A DNA stretch of 64,000 nt, taken from NCBI GenBank assembly GCA_019187185.1, contig JABAQU010000012.1, positions 1-64,000 of the forward strand, read 5' to 3'. The position numbers and the translations under genes were made by a program. This stretch comes from Steroidobacteraceae bacterium. GTDB lineage: Bacteria; Pseudomonadota; Gammaproteobacteria; Steroidobacterales; Steroidobacteraceae. Below are positions 8,990 through 19,113 of this stretch, one piece after another; position 1 is the first letter of the stretch; every line of letters begins with the position of its first letter. The notes beneath the pieces are model-generated. The model saw only the letters and a program-made list of their open reading frames with translations. It searched no databases and was not told the DNA's origin.

Positions 8990-9475
8990 ATGATCAGAGT
9001 CCCTCCCCAGGCACAGCGCGGCATCACGATGGTGGAGTCGCTCGTCGCGCTGGTCGTGTTGTCGATCGGCCTCCTCGGCATCGCCGGCATGTACGTGATG
9101 AGCCTGCAGACCGGCCGCACCGCGATGCTGCGCACGCAGGCGGTCAACCTCGTCAGCGATCTCGGCGATCGCATCCGCGCCAACGGACGCGCCCGCGAGG
9201 CCTACGACCTCGCGACCTACGGTGGTGCACCGGCGGAACACGACTGCGTGGTCACCGCCAACTGCACGGCAGCCGAACTTGCGGAAGACGACCTCGCGCG
9301 CTGGCTGCAGAACGTCGACGACGCGTTGCCGACCGGCGTGGATGCACAGGTGGTAGTCACGCGGGCCGCGGCGGTCGGCCTGCCGGACCAGTACCGCATC
9401 GACCTTTTGTGGCGGGAAGCCAGCGAGGAATTCTCGTACGGCTCCAGCACTTTCCTCATCGCGGCGGAACCATGA
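8990..9475 (+). CDS. pilV: Type IV pilus minor pilin PilV
   Basis: Minor pilin of the priming complex. Residues 1-35 have the prepilin signature QRGITMVESLVALVVLSIG, with cleavage after Gly, the conserved Glu5 and a hydrophobic helix. The later segment SDLGDRIRANGRAREAYD is typical of PilV. The 161-residue product starts ten bases after fimT. Its stop overlaps the pilW start (ATGA), so the two are translationally coupled. Confidence 0.92.
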   Translation: MIRVPPQAQRGITMVESLVALVVLSIGLLGIAGMYVMSLQTGRTAMLRTQAVNLVSDLGDRIRANGRAREAYDLATYGGAPAEHDCVVTANCTAAELAEDDLARWLQNVDDALPTGVDAQVVVTRAAAVGLPDQYRIDLLWREASEEFSYGSSTFLIAAEP

Positions 9476-10539
9476 ACATTCGTCAGAAGGGCCTCAGCCT
9501 GATCGAACTGCTCGTCGCGCTCGCGATCGGATCGGTGCTGATCGTCGGCGCGGTGTACGTGTACTCGCAGAGTCGCAGCACGTATCGGGTGAACGACACG
9601 ATTTCGCGCCTGCAGGAAGACGTACGCTATGTGCTGTCGGTCATCGAGCCCGACGTGCAGCTCGCGGGCTACTACGGCTTCTCGAACATGCCGGACGACT
9701 TCAAGTACATCAGTGGCGGCTCGACTTCGACCTACACGACGGCCTCCCGCATGCAGGCGGCCGATGCCGCAGTCGCCGGTCTGACGTCGGGCTTCCAGGC
9801 CTGCGGCAACAATTTCGCCGTGAACCTGATCGCGACGGTCGAGGGCAGCAATGACAGTTACGGCCTCGCCTGCGCGGCGGCCGGCGGCGGCGCGCTGGCC
9901 GGCACGGATCGCCTGACGGTTCGCCACGCGGCGCGCACGCCGCTCACGGTCGCGACAGGCGGACGGCTGCAGCTGCTCGTGAGCCGCCTGAGCCCGACCA
10001 ACCAGTACGTACTCTCGGACGGCAACCTGCCAACCTCGCCGGCGCTCGAACCGAATACCGTTCAGGTGCGCGACCTCGTGGTGCGCAGCTTCTACATCTC
10101 CCGCAACTCGGTCGCGCCGACGCGCGTGGGGCTCCCGGCACTGCGCATGAAAACGCTCGTCAACGGCGGCTTCGCCGGCCCGCTGGCCGACACGCAGGTG
10201 ATGCCGGGCGTCGAGGACCTGCAGGTGCAGTTCGGCATCGACACCGGCGACTACGACAACGACGGCGCAATCGACGCCGGCCTCGACGAGGACGGCAATG
10301 GTATCCCCGACGCCCCGCGCGGCATCGCGACCCGCTACGTCAACGCTGACGCCGTCCCGGTCGGCTTTCAGGTCGTGGCGGTGCGCATCTGGGTCATGAT
10401 GCGCAGCTCGGATTTCCAGCCGGGCTTCGTCGACGGCCGCACTTACAATTATGCGGGCAAGAGCGTCACGCCGAACGACGGCAATCGCCGCCTGCTCGTC
10501 TCCCGAACCATCCAGCTGCGCAACTCGCGCCAGCTCTGA
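9472..10539 (+). CDS. pilW: Type IV pilus minor pilin PilW
   Basis: A 355-residue minor pilin with the leader MNIRQKG and helix LSLIELLVALAIGSVLIVGA. The large C-terminal domain includes a DYDNDGAIDAGLDEDGNGIP stretch (about 260-280). Its spaced Asp residues resemble calcium-binding loops, which is notable beside PilY1, itself a calcium-responsive adhesin. The family context is clear from pilV upstream and pilX downstream. Confidence 0.92.
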   Translation: MNIRQKGLSLIELLVALAIGSVLIVGAVYVYSQSRSTYRVNDTISRLQEDVRYVLSVIEPDVQLAGYYGFSNMPDDFKYISGGSTSTYTTASRMQAADAAVAGLTSGFQACGNNFAVNLIATVEGSNDSYGLACAAAGGGALAGTDRLTVRHAARTPLTVATGGRLQLLVSRLSPTNQYVLSDGNLPTSPALEPNTVQVRDLVVRSFYISRNSVAPTRVGLPALRMKTLVNGGFAGPLADTQVMPGVEDLQVQFGIDTGDYDNDGAIDAGLDEDGNGIPDAPRGIATRYVNADAVPVGFQVVAVRIWVMMRSSDFQPGFVDGRTYNYAGKSVTPNDGNRRLLVSRTIQLRNSRQL

Positions 10540-10546
10540 GCACACC

Positions 10547-11020
10547 ATGCGAACACACTCCCACAGTGCGGACAGGCAGCGCGGCGCGGCGCTCGTCATC
10601 GGGCTCATCCTGCTGCTCATCCTGACGCTGCTCGCGATCACGGGCATGAACACGGCTTCGTCCGAACTGATCATGGCCGGCAACGAGCAGTTCCGGCAGA
10701 ACGCGTTCCAGGCGGCCGAAGCCGGGATCGAACAGGCGATCAGCGCGCTGCCGACGGTGCCGCAGTCCGGCGTGCCGGTCGTGGTCGCGGACCAGCCCGT
10801 CCCCGGTTCGACGAGCGGCGACGAGTTCACGACCTCGAGCCGCTATCTGGGCGACGACCTCAACGTGCCGGGGTTCAGCGCGGGCAAGTTCGTCGGCTTC
10901 CACTACGAGATCACGAGCACCGGCACGTCCGCGCGCAACGCGAATTCGCAGCACGCGCAAGGCGCATTCGTCATCCAGAGCGCCGGTGGCGGCGGCTCCT
11001 ACGGTTCGATCAACCCTTGA
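10547..11020 (+). CDS. pilX: Type IV pilus minor pilin PilX
   Basis: A 157-residue PilX-type protein: basic N terminus, RQRGAALVIGLILLLILTLL membrane helix, then the family signature AGNEQFRQNAFQAAEAGIEQA. PilX proteins lack the canonical Glu5 prepilin context but co-assemble with PilV and PilW. It begins seven bases after pilW, and the C terminus is glycine and serine rich. Confidence 0.9.
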   Translation: MRTHSHSADRQRGAALVIGLILLLILTLLAITGMNTASSELIMAGNEQFRQNAFQAAEAGIEQAISALPTVPQSGVPVVVADQPVPGSTSGDEFTTSSRYLGDDLNVPGFSAGKFVGFHYEITSTGTSARNANSQHAQGAFVIQSAGGGGSYGSINP

Positions 11021-11036
11021 GTCCAAGGAACGTCCC

Positions 11037-11411
11037 ATGAAACTTCCCACGACCCTCGCACGACTCGCAGCCCCGGCCCTGGCCGTGTTGCTCGCAGCAA
11101 ACGTTGCCGTCGCGCAGGACGCCTCGCCGCCCCGGCGCGGACAGTTTGCGGTCGTTTCGGTCGCCGTCGAAGCCGTCGCCGGCAATGTGGCGCTGCCGGC
11201 GTCGACACCGGGCACGCTCACGATCGCGACCTGCGCCGGCTGCGCGCCGAAAAGCCTCCAGGCAACGGCCGCCACGCGCTTCGTCGTCAAGGGTGAGGCG
11301 GTCAGCCTCGCGCAGTTGCACGCGGCGATGCTGAAGAACCCGGCAGGCATCGTCACCGTGAACTACATCACCGGCTCGGGCGTCGTGACCGAAGTCACGA
11401 CCGCGCCGTAA
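11037..11411 (+). CDS. Exported protein of unknown function inside the pilus operon
   Basis: A 124-residue product with a clear signal peptide (cut near AVAQ, residue 27). The mature domain is short and Ala/Val-rich, with a CAGC pair at about residues 70-73 that could form a disulfide or bind a ligand. I do not recognise a family. It lies 16 bases after pilX and 27 bases before pilY1, with an AAGGAAC Shine-Dalgarno, so it is transcribed with the pilin genes. The standard pilX-pilY1 order of Pseudomonas has no gene here. A periplasmic partner of PilY1 or a pilus accessory protein is possible. Confidence 0.7.
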   Translation: MKLPTTLARLAAPALAVLLAANVAVAQDASPPRRGQFAVVSVAVEAVAGNVALPASTPGTLTIATCAGCAPKSLQATAATRFVVKGEAVSLAQLHAAMLKNPAGIVTVNYITGSGVVTEVTTAP

Positions 11412-11438
11412 CTCGCCGTACCAACGAAGGATCACGCC

Positions 11439-14400
11439 ATGTCGATCTTCAACCATCCCTGCGGCAAGACCCTCGCGTTCGCGCTGCTGACCGTCGGCAT
11501 CGCCTTGCCGGCCGCGGCTGACGACATCGAGATCTACCAGAGCAGCGCCTCTGCCGGCGCCAAGCCGAATGTGCTGTTCATCATCGACACGTCGGGCAGC
11601 ATGGACGGCGATGTCGTCACGGCGCCGCTCTACGACCCCAACACGGTCTATGCCGGCAGCTGCGACGCGAGCCGCATCTATTTCAGCACCAACGACACGC
11701 CGCCCGATTGCGGCACCTCGAACTGGATACCGCAGACGTCGAACAACTGCGCCGCGTCGTTTGCGGCGCTCACCAACATCGGTGGCAGCGGCACCTGGCC
11801 GTCGTTCGGCAACTCGCGCGAGCGCGCCGCGCAGTACCGCAGCGGCCAGTGGCGCGGAATACAGGGCATGAACACAGGCTACATGGAATGCCGTCCGGAC
11901 AACGGCGTGCACGGCCAGAACGGCACGACGACGAAACGCTACCCGCGAAACGGCACGACGCCACCGTGGAGCAGCTCGTCGACGCTCAGCTGGGGCAGCA
12001 TCGGCGGCAGCTATCGCTTCTACACCGCGAACTACATGAATTATCGCAACGGGCTGGCGGTACCGATGACGATGACGCGACTGCAGATCGTGCGCGACGT
12101 CGCGATCAATCTCGCCAGTTCCCTGCAGAACGTCAATCTCGGCCTGATGCGCTACAACGAGAACGCCCAGGGCGGATATGTGCTGCACGCGATCGAAGAC
12201 ATCGACACCAGCCGTGCCGGCATCATCAGCGCGCTGCAGGCGCTCGACCCGAAAGACGGCAACGGTGGCACACCGCTGTCCGAGACTTTGTACGAGGCGG
12301 CCCACTATCTCACCGGCGGCAGTGTCGTCTATGGCGACCAGGCCCAGCCGGGTGTCAGCGTCGACGCGGCACGCACGGTGCCGGGCGGCGGCGAATACAA
12401 GTCGCCCCTGAACTACCAGTGCCAGAAGAACTATATCGTCTACCTCACCGACGGTGCGCCGACGGTGGACGACGACGCCATCGACGACATCGGGACCATG
12501 ATCGGCGGCGCCTGCAAGGCGGACCCGATCGAGCCGTTCCACGACGGCGGCTGGGTCGCCGGCAGCGGCATCTGCATGGACGATCTCGCCGCGTGGCTCA
12601 ACACGACCGACCTGTCGAGTTCGCTCGCCGGCACGCAGACAGCATCGACCTACATGGTCGGCTTCGGTGACAGCCTGACGAACCAGACGCCGGGCGACAC
12701 GCCGGGGTACCTGAACGAGATCGCCAAGGCAGGCGGCACGGAACACGCGTACAGCGCGGGCGACGTGCCGACGCTCACTGCGGCGTTGCAGACGATCTTC
12801 AGCGGCATCCAGGACAAGAGCGCGACGTTCATCACGCCGTCGATCTCGGTCAATACCTTCAACCGCGCGCAGACGAGCACCGACCTCTTCTTCTCGCTGT
12901 TCAAGGTCGCGCAGGGCGTGCACTGGCCCGGCAACCTGAAGAAGTACAAGCTCGACGGCACGAGCATCCTCGATGCCAATGACGACCCGGCCGTCGCCCC
13001 GACCGGTTTCTTCGCCGACGGCACGACGAGCCTGTGGTCCCCGGTCGCGGACGGCAGCGACGTCACCAAGGGCGGCGCCACGAGCCAGTTGCCGGCACCG
13101 GCGGCGCGCAAGCTCTACACGCATGTCGCCGCGACGAACCAGCTGTCCGACAGCGCGAATGCGCTGAGCACGGCCAACAGCACGCTCACCGACGCCCTGG
13201 TCGGGGCCGGCTCGTCGACGACGAGTTGCGGCACCGAGTGCCAGAACGCGATCAACTGGATCCGCGGCTTCGACGTCGGCGACAACAATGGCGACGGCAG
13301 CACCACGGACGCGGTCCGGTTCATGGGTGACCCGCTGCACGGCCGGCCCGCCGTCGTGGGCTACGGCGGCAGCATCGCGACACCGGACGCCGACGACACG
13401 GTGGTCTACTTCCCGACCAACGACGGCCTGCTGCATGCGATCAGCGGTCGCACCGGCACGGGCGGCGGCACGGAACTGTGGGCGTTCATGCCGCCGCAGC
13501 TGCTGCCGCGCCTCTACGACCTCTACCAGAACAGCCCGACGCCGGTGCGCAGCTACGGCCTCGACGGCGACGTGCAGATGCTCAAGTTCGACAAGAACCA
13601 GGACGGTATCGTCGACGCGAGCGCAGGCGACAAGGTGTGGCTGTTCTTCGGCATGCGCGCGGGCGGCAACCGCTACTTCGCGCTCGACGTGACCGACCGC
13701 AACGATCCGCGGCTCCTGTGGAGCATCGGGGCGACGGAACTGCCCGGCGCCGGCCAAAGCTGGTCGCCGCCGACCATCGCCCGCGTGAGTGTCGGCACCG
13801 GCGGCTCCGCGAACACGAGTGCCGAGAAGTTCGTGCTGATCTTCGGCGGCGGCTACGACACGGGCCAGGAGACGCAGCCGTATTCGAACGATGCCGTCGG
13901 CAACCGCATCTTCATGGTCGACGCCGAGTCGGGCAACCGGCTGTGGTTCGGCGGCGGCGCCGGCATCGGCACGCCGGATGTCACGTTCGCCAAGATGACG
14001 AACTCGATCCCCGCCCGGATCCGCGTGATCGACACGGACGGCGACCTGTTCGCCGACCGCATGTACGCGGCCGACATGGGCGGGCGCGTGTGGCGCTTCG
14101 ACATCACGAACGGCCAGCCGGCGGCTTCGCTCGTCGCGGGCGGCGTCATCGCGCAGCTCGGCGTCGGCAGCAATTCACCGGCGCCCGGGAATGCCGACAA
14201 TCGTCGCTTCTACAACGCGCCGGACGTGGCACTGATCCAGCGCCGCGCGGAAGACCCGTACTACAACATCGCGATCGGCTCGGGCTATCGCGGCCACCCG
14301 CTCGACACGGTGACGCAGGATCGTTTCTATGCGATCCGCGACAAAATGCCGTATGCGCGGCTGACGCAGGCCCAGTACAATGCCGTGACGCCGCTGCTCG

Positions 14401-14885
14401 ACAGCGATCTCGTCGACATCACGGCCGATCCGGCCGGATCGACCGTGCTGCCGATCCACGCGGGCTGGAAGTTCGTGCTGCCCGCCCAGGCCGGGCGCAC
14501 CGGCGAGAAGGTGCTCGCGGAGGCCACCACGGTGAACAACGTCCTTCTCTTCACGACGTTCCAGCCGCTGCCCCCGTCGGGCACCGACCCGTGCTATCCC
14601 GCGAACATCAACCGCGCCTACGCAATGCGGGCGGATACCGGCAAGCCGGCGCTCGACTTCAACGACGACGGCGTGACGGACAACGCGGATGTCTCGGTCG
14701 ACCTGCGCCAGAGCGGCATCGTCGGCGACATCACCGTCGCGCTGATCCGTCAGGCGAACCAGGACCCGCTCTCGCCGCCCTCCTCTCCGCCGACCGCCTG
14801 CCTCGCGGGCGTCGAGGTGCTGAGCAAGTGCGTCGGCGCAGGCGGCACCGTCCGCACGTTCTGGCAGCGCGACGATGCGCAGTGA
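11439..14885 (+). CDS. pilY1: Type IV pilus tip adhesin/assembly protein PilY1
   Basis: A 1148-residue exported protein associated with the pilus tip, needed for pilus biogenesis and surface sensing. The signal peptide ends near PAAADD. A von Willebrand A-like region starts at about residue 44 with the metal-site motif IIDTSGSM (49-56). The C-terminal PilY1 beta-propeller begins near residue 628 (MGDPLHGRPAVV, VYFPTNDGLLHAI). A calcium-type loop DKNQDGIVDAS lies at about 718, and a second Asp-rich loop (DFNDDGVTDNADVS) near 1074. Length and domain order fit the family. It sits between pilX plus a small exported protein and pilE. Confidence 0.95.
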   Translation: MSIFNHPCGKTLAFALLTVGIALPAAADDIEIYQSSASAGAKPNVLFIIDTSGSMDGDVVTAPLYDPNTVYAGSCDASRIYFSTNDTPPDCGTSNWIPQTSNNCAASFAALTNIGGSGTWPSFGNSRERAAQYRSGQWRGIQGMNTGYMECRPDNGVHGQNGTTTKRYPRNGTTPPWSSSSTLSWGSIGGSYRFYTANYMNYRNGLAVPMTMTRLQIVRDVAINLASSLQNVNLGLMRYNENAQGGYVLHAIEDIDTSRAGIISALQALDPKDGNGGTPLSETLYEAAHYLTGGSVVYGDQAQPGVSVDAARTVPGGGEYKSPLNYQCQKNYIVYLTDGAPTVDDDAIDDIGTMIGGACKADPIEPFHDGGWVAGSGICMDDLAAWLNTTDLSSSLAGTQTASTYMVGFGDSLTNQTPGDTPGYLNEIAKAGGTEHAYSAGDVPTLTAALQTIFSGIQDKSATFITPSISVNTFNRAQTSTDLFFSLFKVAQGVHWPGNLKKYKLDGTSILDANDDPAVAPTGFFADGTTSLWSPVADGSDVTKGGATSQLPAPAARKLYTHVAATNQLSDSANALSTANSTLTDALVGAGSSTTSCGTECQNAINWIRGFDVGDNNGDGSTTDAVRFMGDPLHGRPAVVGYGGSIATPDADDTVVYFPTNDGLLHAISGRTGTGGGTELWAFMPPQLLPRLYDLYQNSPTPVRSYGLDGDVQMLKFDKNQDGIVDASAGDKVWLFFGMRAGGNRYFALDVTDRNDPRLLWSIGATELPGAGQSWSPPTIARVSVGTGGSANTSAEKFVLIFGGGYDTGQETQPYSNDAVGNRIFMVDAESGNRLWFGGGAGIGTPDVTFAKMTNSIPARIRVIDTDGDLFADRMYAADMGGRVWRFDITNGQPAASLVAGGVIAQLGVGSNSPAPGNADNRRFYNAPDVALIQRRAEDPYYNIAIGSGYRGHPLDTVTQDRFYAIRDKMPYARLTQAQYNAVTPLLDSDLVDITADPAGSTVLPIHAGWKFVLPAQAGRTGEKVLAEATTVNNVLLFTTFQPLPPSGTDPCYPANINRAYAMRADTGKPALDFNDDGVTDNADVSVDLRQSGIVGDITVALIRQANQDPLSPPSSPPTACLAGVEVLSKCVGAGGTVRTFWQRDDAQ

Positions 14886-14904
14886 TCACGAGGAGCCCTG
14901 TACC

Positions 14905-15333
14905 ATGCGACCCAGACAACGCGGTGTCACGCTGATCGAGCTGCTGACGGTGATCGTCGTGCTCGGGATCCTCGCGTCGATTGCGGTGCCGAGCTATCGC
15001 AACTACCTGATCCGCGCGCAGCGCACGGAGGCGACGACCGCGCTGCTGCAGTTGCAGGCGGCGCAGGAGAAGTTCTACCTGCAGAACAATGAGTACACCG
15101 ACCAGGTCGCCGCAGCGCCGCCGGCGGGCCTCGGGCTCATGGCGACGACCGAGCGAGGCTTCTACGACATTGCCGTGGCGCTGGGTCCCGACAACCAGTC
15201 GTACACCGCCACCGCAACTCCGGTCGCCGGTGCCGGTCAGGCCGACGATACGCGATGCACCGGGTTTTCGATTTCGGACACCGGGTATCGCGGTTCGACG
15301 GGCCCCGGGGGTCGCGATTTCTGCTGGCGCTGA
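14905..15333 (+). CDS. pilE: Type IV minor pilin PilE
   Basis: A 142-residue pilin with leader MRPRQRG, processed before VTLIELLTVIVVLGILASIA. Then follow the helix-turn region PSYRNYLIRAQRTEATTALL and the C-terminal Cys pair (TRCTGFSIS and DFCWR), the disulfide-bounded D-region of pilins. It is the last gene of the minor-pilin operon, 19 bases after pilY1, with GAGGAGC as ribosome-binding site. It resembles the minor pilin PilE of Pseudomonas rather than the major PilA subunit. Confidence 0.9.
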   Translation: MRPRQRGVTLIELLTVIVVLGILASIAVPSYRNYLIRAQRTEATTALLQLQAAQEKFYLQNNEYTDQVAAAPPAGLGLMATTERGFYDIAVALGPDNQSYTATATPVAGAGQADDTRCTGFSISDTGYRGSTGPGGRDFCWR

Positions 15334-15369
15334 GCAGCCCGCCAGCCAACCTCCATCGCACACACACGC

Positions 15370-15391
15370 ACCGCCGCTACAATGCGGCGGT
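15370..15391 (+). promoter_or_regulatory. Hairpin with TACAAT loop at the start of the EEP gene
   Basis: ACCGCCGC (15370-15377) and GCGGCGGT (15384-15391) are perfect 8-base inverted arms. The six-base loop is TACAAT, itself a good -10 hexamer. The right arm covers the first bases of the GTG start of the next gene. It could be a promoter with an operator-like dyad or an RNA hairpin hiding the start. No -35 match is convincing. Confidence 0.35.
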
Positions 15392-16361
15392 GCGTTCGTT
15401 CCTGCTCCTGCTGTGCGCGTTGCCCTCCGTTGCGCTCGCCGTCGACGACCTGAAACTCGCGACCTGGAATCTCGAGTGGCTCATCGCGCCCGAGGCCTTC
15501 GCCGCGCTGCGCGGCAGCTGCACGCCCTACGGCGTGCGCCCGCCCGGCAACATGCGCGCCATCCCGTGCGACGTCGCCGCACGGCTCGATCGCAGCCGCG
15601 CCGATTTCGGGGCACTCGCCCGCTACGCGCGCGAGCTCGACGCGGACATCATCGCGCTGCAGGAAGTGGACGGCGCGAGCGCCGCGCGCCTCGTGTTCCC
15701 CGGCTACCGCTTCTGCTTCACTGCGCGCCGGCATGTGCAGAACACGGGCTTTGCGATCCGGCCAGGCATTCCGTACCGCTGCGGCCGCGACTTCACGGCC
15801 CTGTCGCTCGGCGACAGCGTGCGGCGCGGTGCGGAGCTCATCGTGTATCCGGGTGAGCCGCGCGAGCTGCGGCTCTTGTCCGTGCACCTGAAATCCGGCT
15901 GTGGCAGCCGCCTGCTGAGCGATCGGCGCAAGGAATGCGCCGCGGTCGGCCGGCAGACGGGGATCCTCGAGAGCTGGATCGACTCGGAGGCGGCGGCCGG
16001 CCGTCCGTTTGCCGTCCTCGGCGACTTCAATCGCAACCTCGTGCGCGATATCGGGCCCGCCCGCTCGGAGACTGGTGCGAGATTGCGTCTGTGGCCCGAC
16101 ATCGATGACGGCGACCCGCCGGAAGCGGACCTCACGAACACCGCCGACGGCGCCCGCTTCGTCAATTGCGCGATGAACCAGACGTTTTCGGGCTATATCG
16201 ACTACATCGTGCTGTCGCGTTCGCTCGCGCGGCACCTCATTCCGGGCTCGTTCGACCGCGTCACCTACCGGACCGCGGACGCCGTCCGCCGCAAGCTCTC
16301 CGACCACTGCCCGGTGTCGGTGCGCCTGCGGCTGCCTGCCGACAAATCGCCGGGCAATTAA
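15390..16361 (+). CDS. Exported endonuclease/exonuclease/phosphatase-family protein
   Basis: A 323-residue secreted enzyme of the DNase I/EEP fold, which cleaves phosphodiester or phosphomonoester bonds with a divalent metal. The GTG start gives a good signal peptide (RSFLLLLCALPSVALA). Catalytic motifs follow: LATWNLEWL, IALQEVDG, GDFNRNL and the C-terminal SDHCPVSV. Six cysteines in the mature protein fit disulfides in an exported enzyme. The substrate (DNA, RNA, lipid or inositol phosphate) cannot be told from sequence. A longer frame starting at 15255 overlaps pilE and has no signal peptide, so I rejected it. Confidence 0.85.
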   Translation: MRSFLLLLCALPSVALAVDDLKLATWNLEWLIAPEAFAALRGSCTPYGVRPPGNMRAIPCDVAARLDRSRADFGALARYARELDADIIALQEVDGASAARLVFPGYRFCFTARRHVQNTGFAIRPGIPYRCGRDFTALSLGDSVRRGAELIVYPGEPRELRLLSVHLKSGCGSRLLSDRRKECAAVGRQTGILESWIDSEAAAGRPFAVLGDFNRNLVRDIGPARSETGARLRLWPDIDDGDPPEADLTNTADGARFVNCAMNQTFSGYIDYIVLSRSLARHLIPGSFDRVTYRTADAVRRKLSDHCPVSVRLRLPADKSPGN

Positions 16362-16373
16362 GTTCACTCGTAT

Positions 16374-16401
16374 TTGGCAAACGGGCCGGGGCAGGCATAA
16401 T
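16374..16401 (+). promoter_or_regulatory. Sigma-70 promoter upstream of the PilZ gene
   Basis: TTGGCA (16374-16379) and CATAAT (16396-16401) are separated by 16 bases, each with five of six consensus matches. The predicted start, near 16408, leaves a leader of only about seven bases before the ATG. Confidence 0.6.
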
Positions 16402-16414
16402 CGGCACAGGGGCC

Positions 16415-16720
16415 ATGAAGACAATCGAAGAAGAGCGCATCGAGTTGGAACGCCGCCTGCACACGAGACACCGGGCACGCACGACCGTGTACATCACCGT
16501 TCCCGGGGGGCGCAAGCGGCTGTGCAAGGCGATCAACCTGTCGGCGACCGGCGTGTTCATCGAGACCACCAATCTCGGACTGCGCAAGGGCCAGCAGGTC
16601 GGTCTCGCGTTCGCGATCAACCTCGGCCCGATCACGAAGCTGCACCGGCGCACCGCGACCGTCGCGCACGTCTCGCGCGGCGGCACCGGCCTCATGATGG
16701 ACGCCTACGCCGCGCGCTGA
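16415..16720 (+). CDS. PilZ domain protein (c-di-GMP binding)
   Basis: A 101-residue single-domain PilZ protein. Both c-di-GMP signatures are present: the RxxxR motif as RHRAR (about 18-22) and INLSATGVFIET (about 41-52), matching the (D/N)hSxxGhxh pattern. Such proteins translate c-di-GMP level into changes in pili, flagella or exopolysaccharide. The gene has its own promoter and lies about 1 kb after the pilus operon, so a role in pilus or surface behaviour is a reasonable guess. It is followed closely by uppP. Confidence 0.88.
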   Translation: MKTIEEERIELERRLHTRHRARTTVYITVPGGRKRLCKAINLSATGVFIETTNLGLRKGQQVGLAFAINLGPITKLHRRTATVAHVSRGGTGLMMDAYAAR

Positions 16721-16744
16721 GCGCCGCCGGCCTCTGCCTGCTTC

Positions 16745-17539
16745 ATGGACATCAGCGCACTCGCCGCGCTCGTGCTCGGCATCGTCGAGGGTTTGACGGA
16801 ATTCCTGCCGGTGTCGAGCACCGGCCACCTGATCCTCGCGTCGAGCGCGCTCGGGCTCGAGGGCGCGAAGGTGCTCGCGTTCGAGATCATCATCCAGGGC
16901 GCCGCGATTCTCGCCGTCTGCTGGGAATACCGGGCGCTTCTGTGGCGCACGAGTCTCGCGCTCGGCCGCGACGCGGGCGCCCGGCGCTTCGCGTTGAACG
17001 TGTTCCTCGGCTTCCTGCCGCTCGCACTCCTTGGCCTCGCCTTCCAGGACGTGATCGAGGAGCGGCTCTTCCGCCCGGTGCCGGTGGCGCTCGCGCTCGT
17101 GATCGGCGGCATCGCGATCCTGATCATCGATCGGCGGGCCTCGCACCCGACGCTCGATGCAGTCGAGGCCGTGCCGGTGCGTACGGCGGTGCTGCTCGGC
17201 CTCTGGCAGTCCCTGGCGCTGATCCCGGGGACTTCGCGCGCAGGAGCGACGATCATCGGCGGTGTCGCGCTCGGCATGTCGCGGCGGCTCGCGACCGAGT
17301 ATTCGTTTTTCCTCGCGATCCCGACCCTGATCGGGGCCACGGTCTACAAGCTGTACGAGGAGCGCCACCTGTTCGTCGCCGAGGACGCCCTGCCGTTCGC
17401 GATCGGCGCGGTCGTCGCCTTCGTGACCGCGCTGCTCGCGGTGCGCGGCTTCATCCGCTTCATCAGCACCCACAGTTTCACCGTGTTCGGCTGGTACCGG
17501 ATCGTCTTCGGCCTGGTCGTTCTGTTCGTCGCCTGGTAG
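16745..17539 (+). CDS. uppP: Undecaprenyl-diphosphatase
   Basis: Membrane enzyme that removes a phosphate from undecaprenyl diphosphate, recycling the lipid carrier for peptidoglycan and other envelope polymers. The 264-residue protein is very hydrophobic with about eight helices. It carries both family motifs, EGLTEFLPVSSTGH (15-28) and PGTSRAGATI (161-170). Loss-of-function usually raises bacitracin sensitivity. It starts 24 bases after the PilZ gene and may share its transcript. Confidence 0.95.
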   Translation: MDISALAALVLGIVEGLTEFLPVSSTGHLILASSALGLEGAKVLAFEIIIQGAAILAVCWEYRALLWRTSLALGRDAGARRFALNVFLGFLPLALLGLAFQDVIEERLFRPVPVALALVIGGIAILIIDRRASHPTLDAVEAVPVRTAVLLGLWQSLALIPGTSRAGATIIGGVALGMSRRLATEYSFFLAIPTLIGATVYKLYEERHLFVAEDALPFAIGAVVAFVTALLAVRGFIRFISTHSFTVFGWYRIVFGLVVLFVAW

Positions 17540-17574
17540 GCGTACCATGGCGCCCCTGCCACAGGGGGTATGCC

Positions 17575-19109
<1,535 letters not shown>

Positions 19110-19113
19110 GACG

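Noticed and set aside
11010-13757. 915-residue minus-strand frame
   Set aside because: Lies antisense to pilY1 and pilX, has His/Arg/Ala-biased composition and no domain; a shadow caused by high GC third positions.
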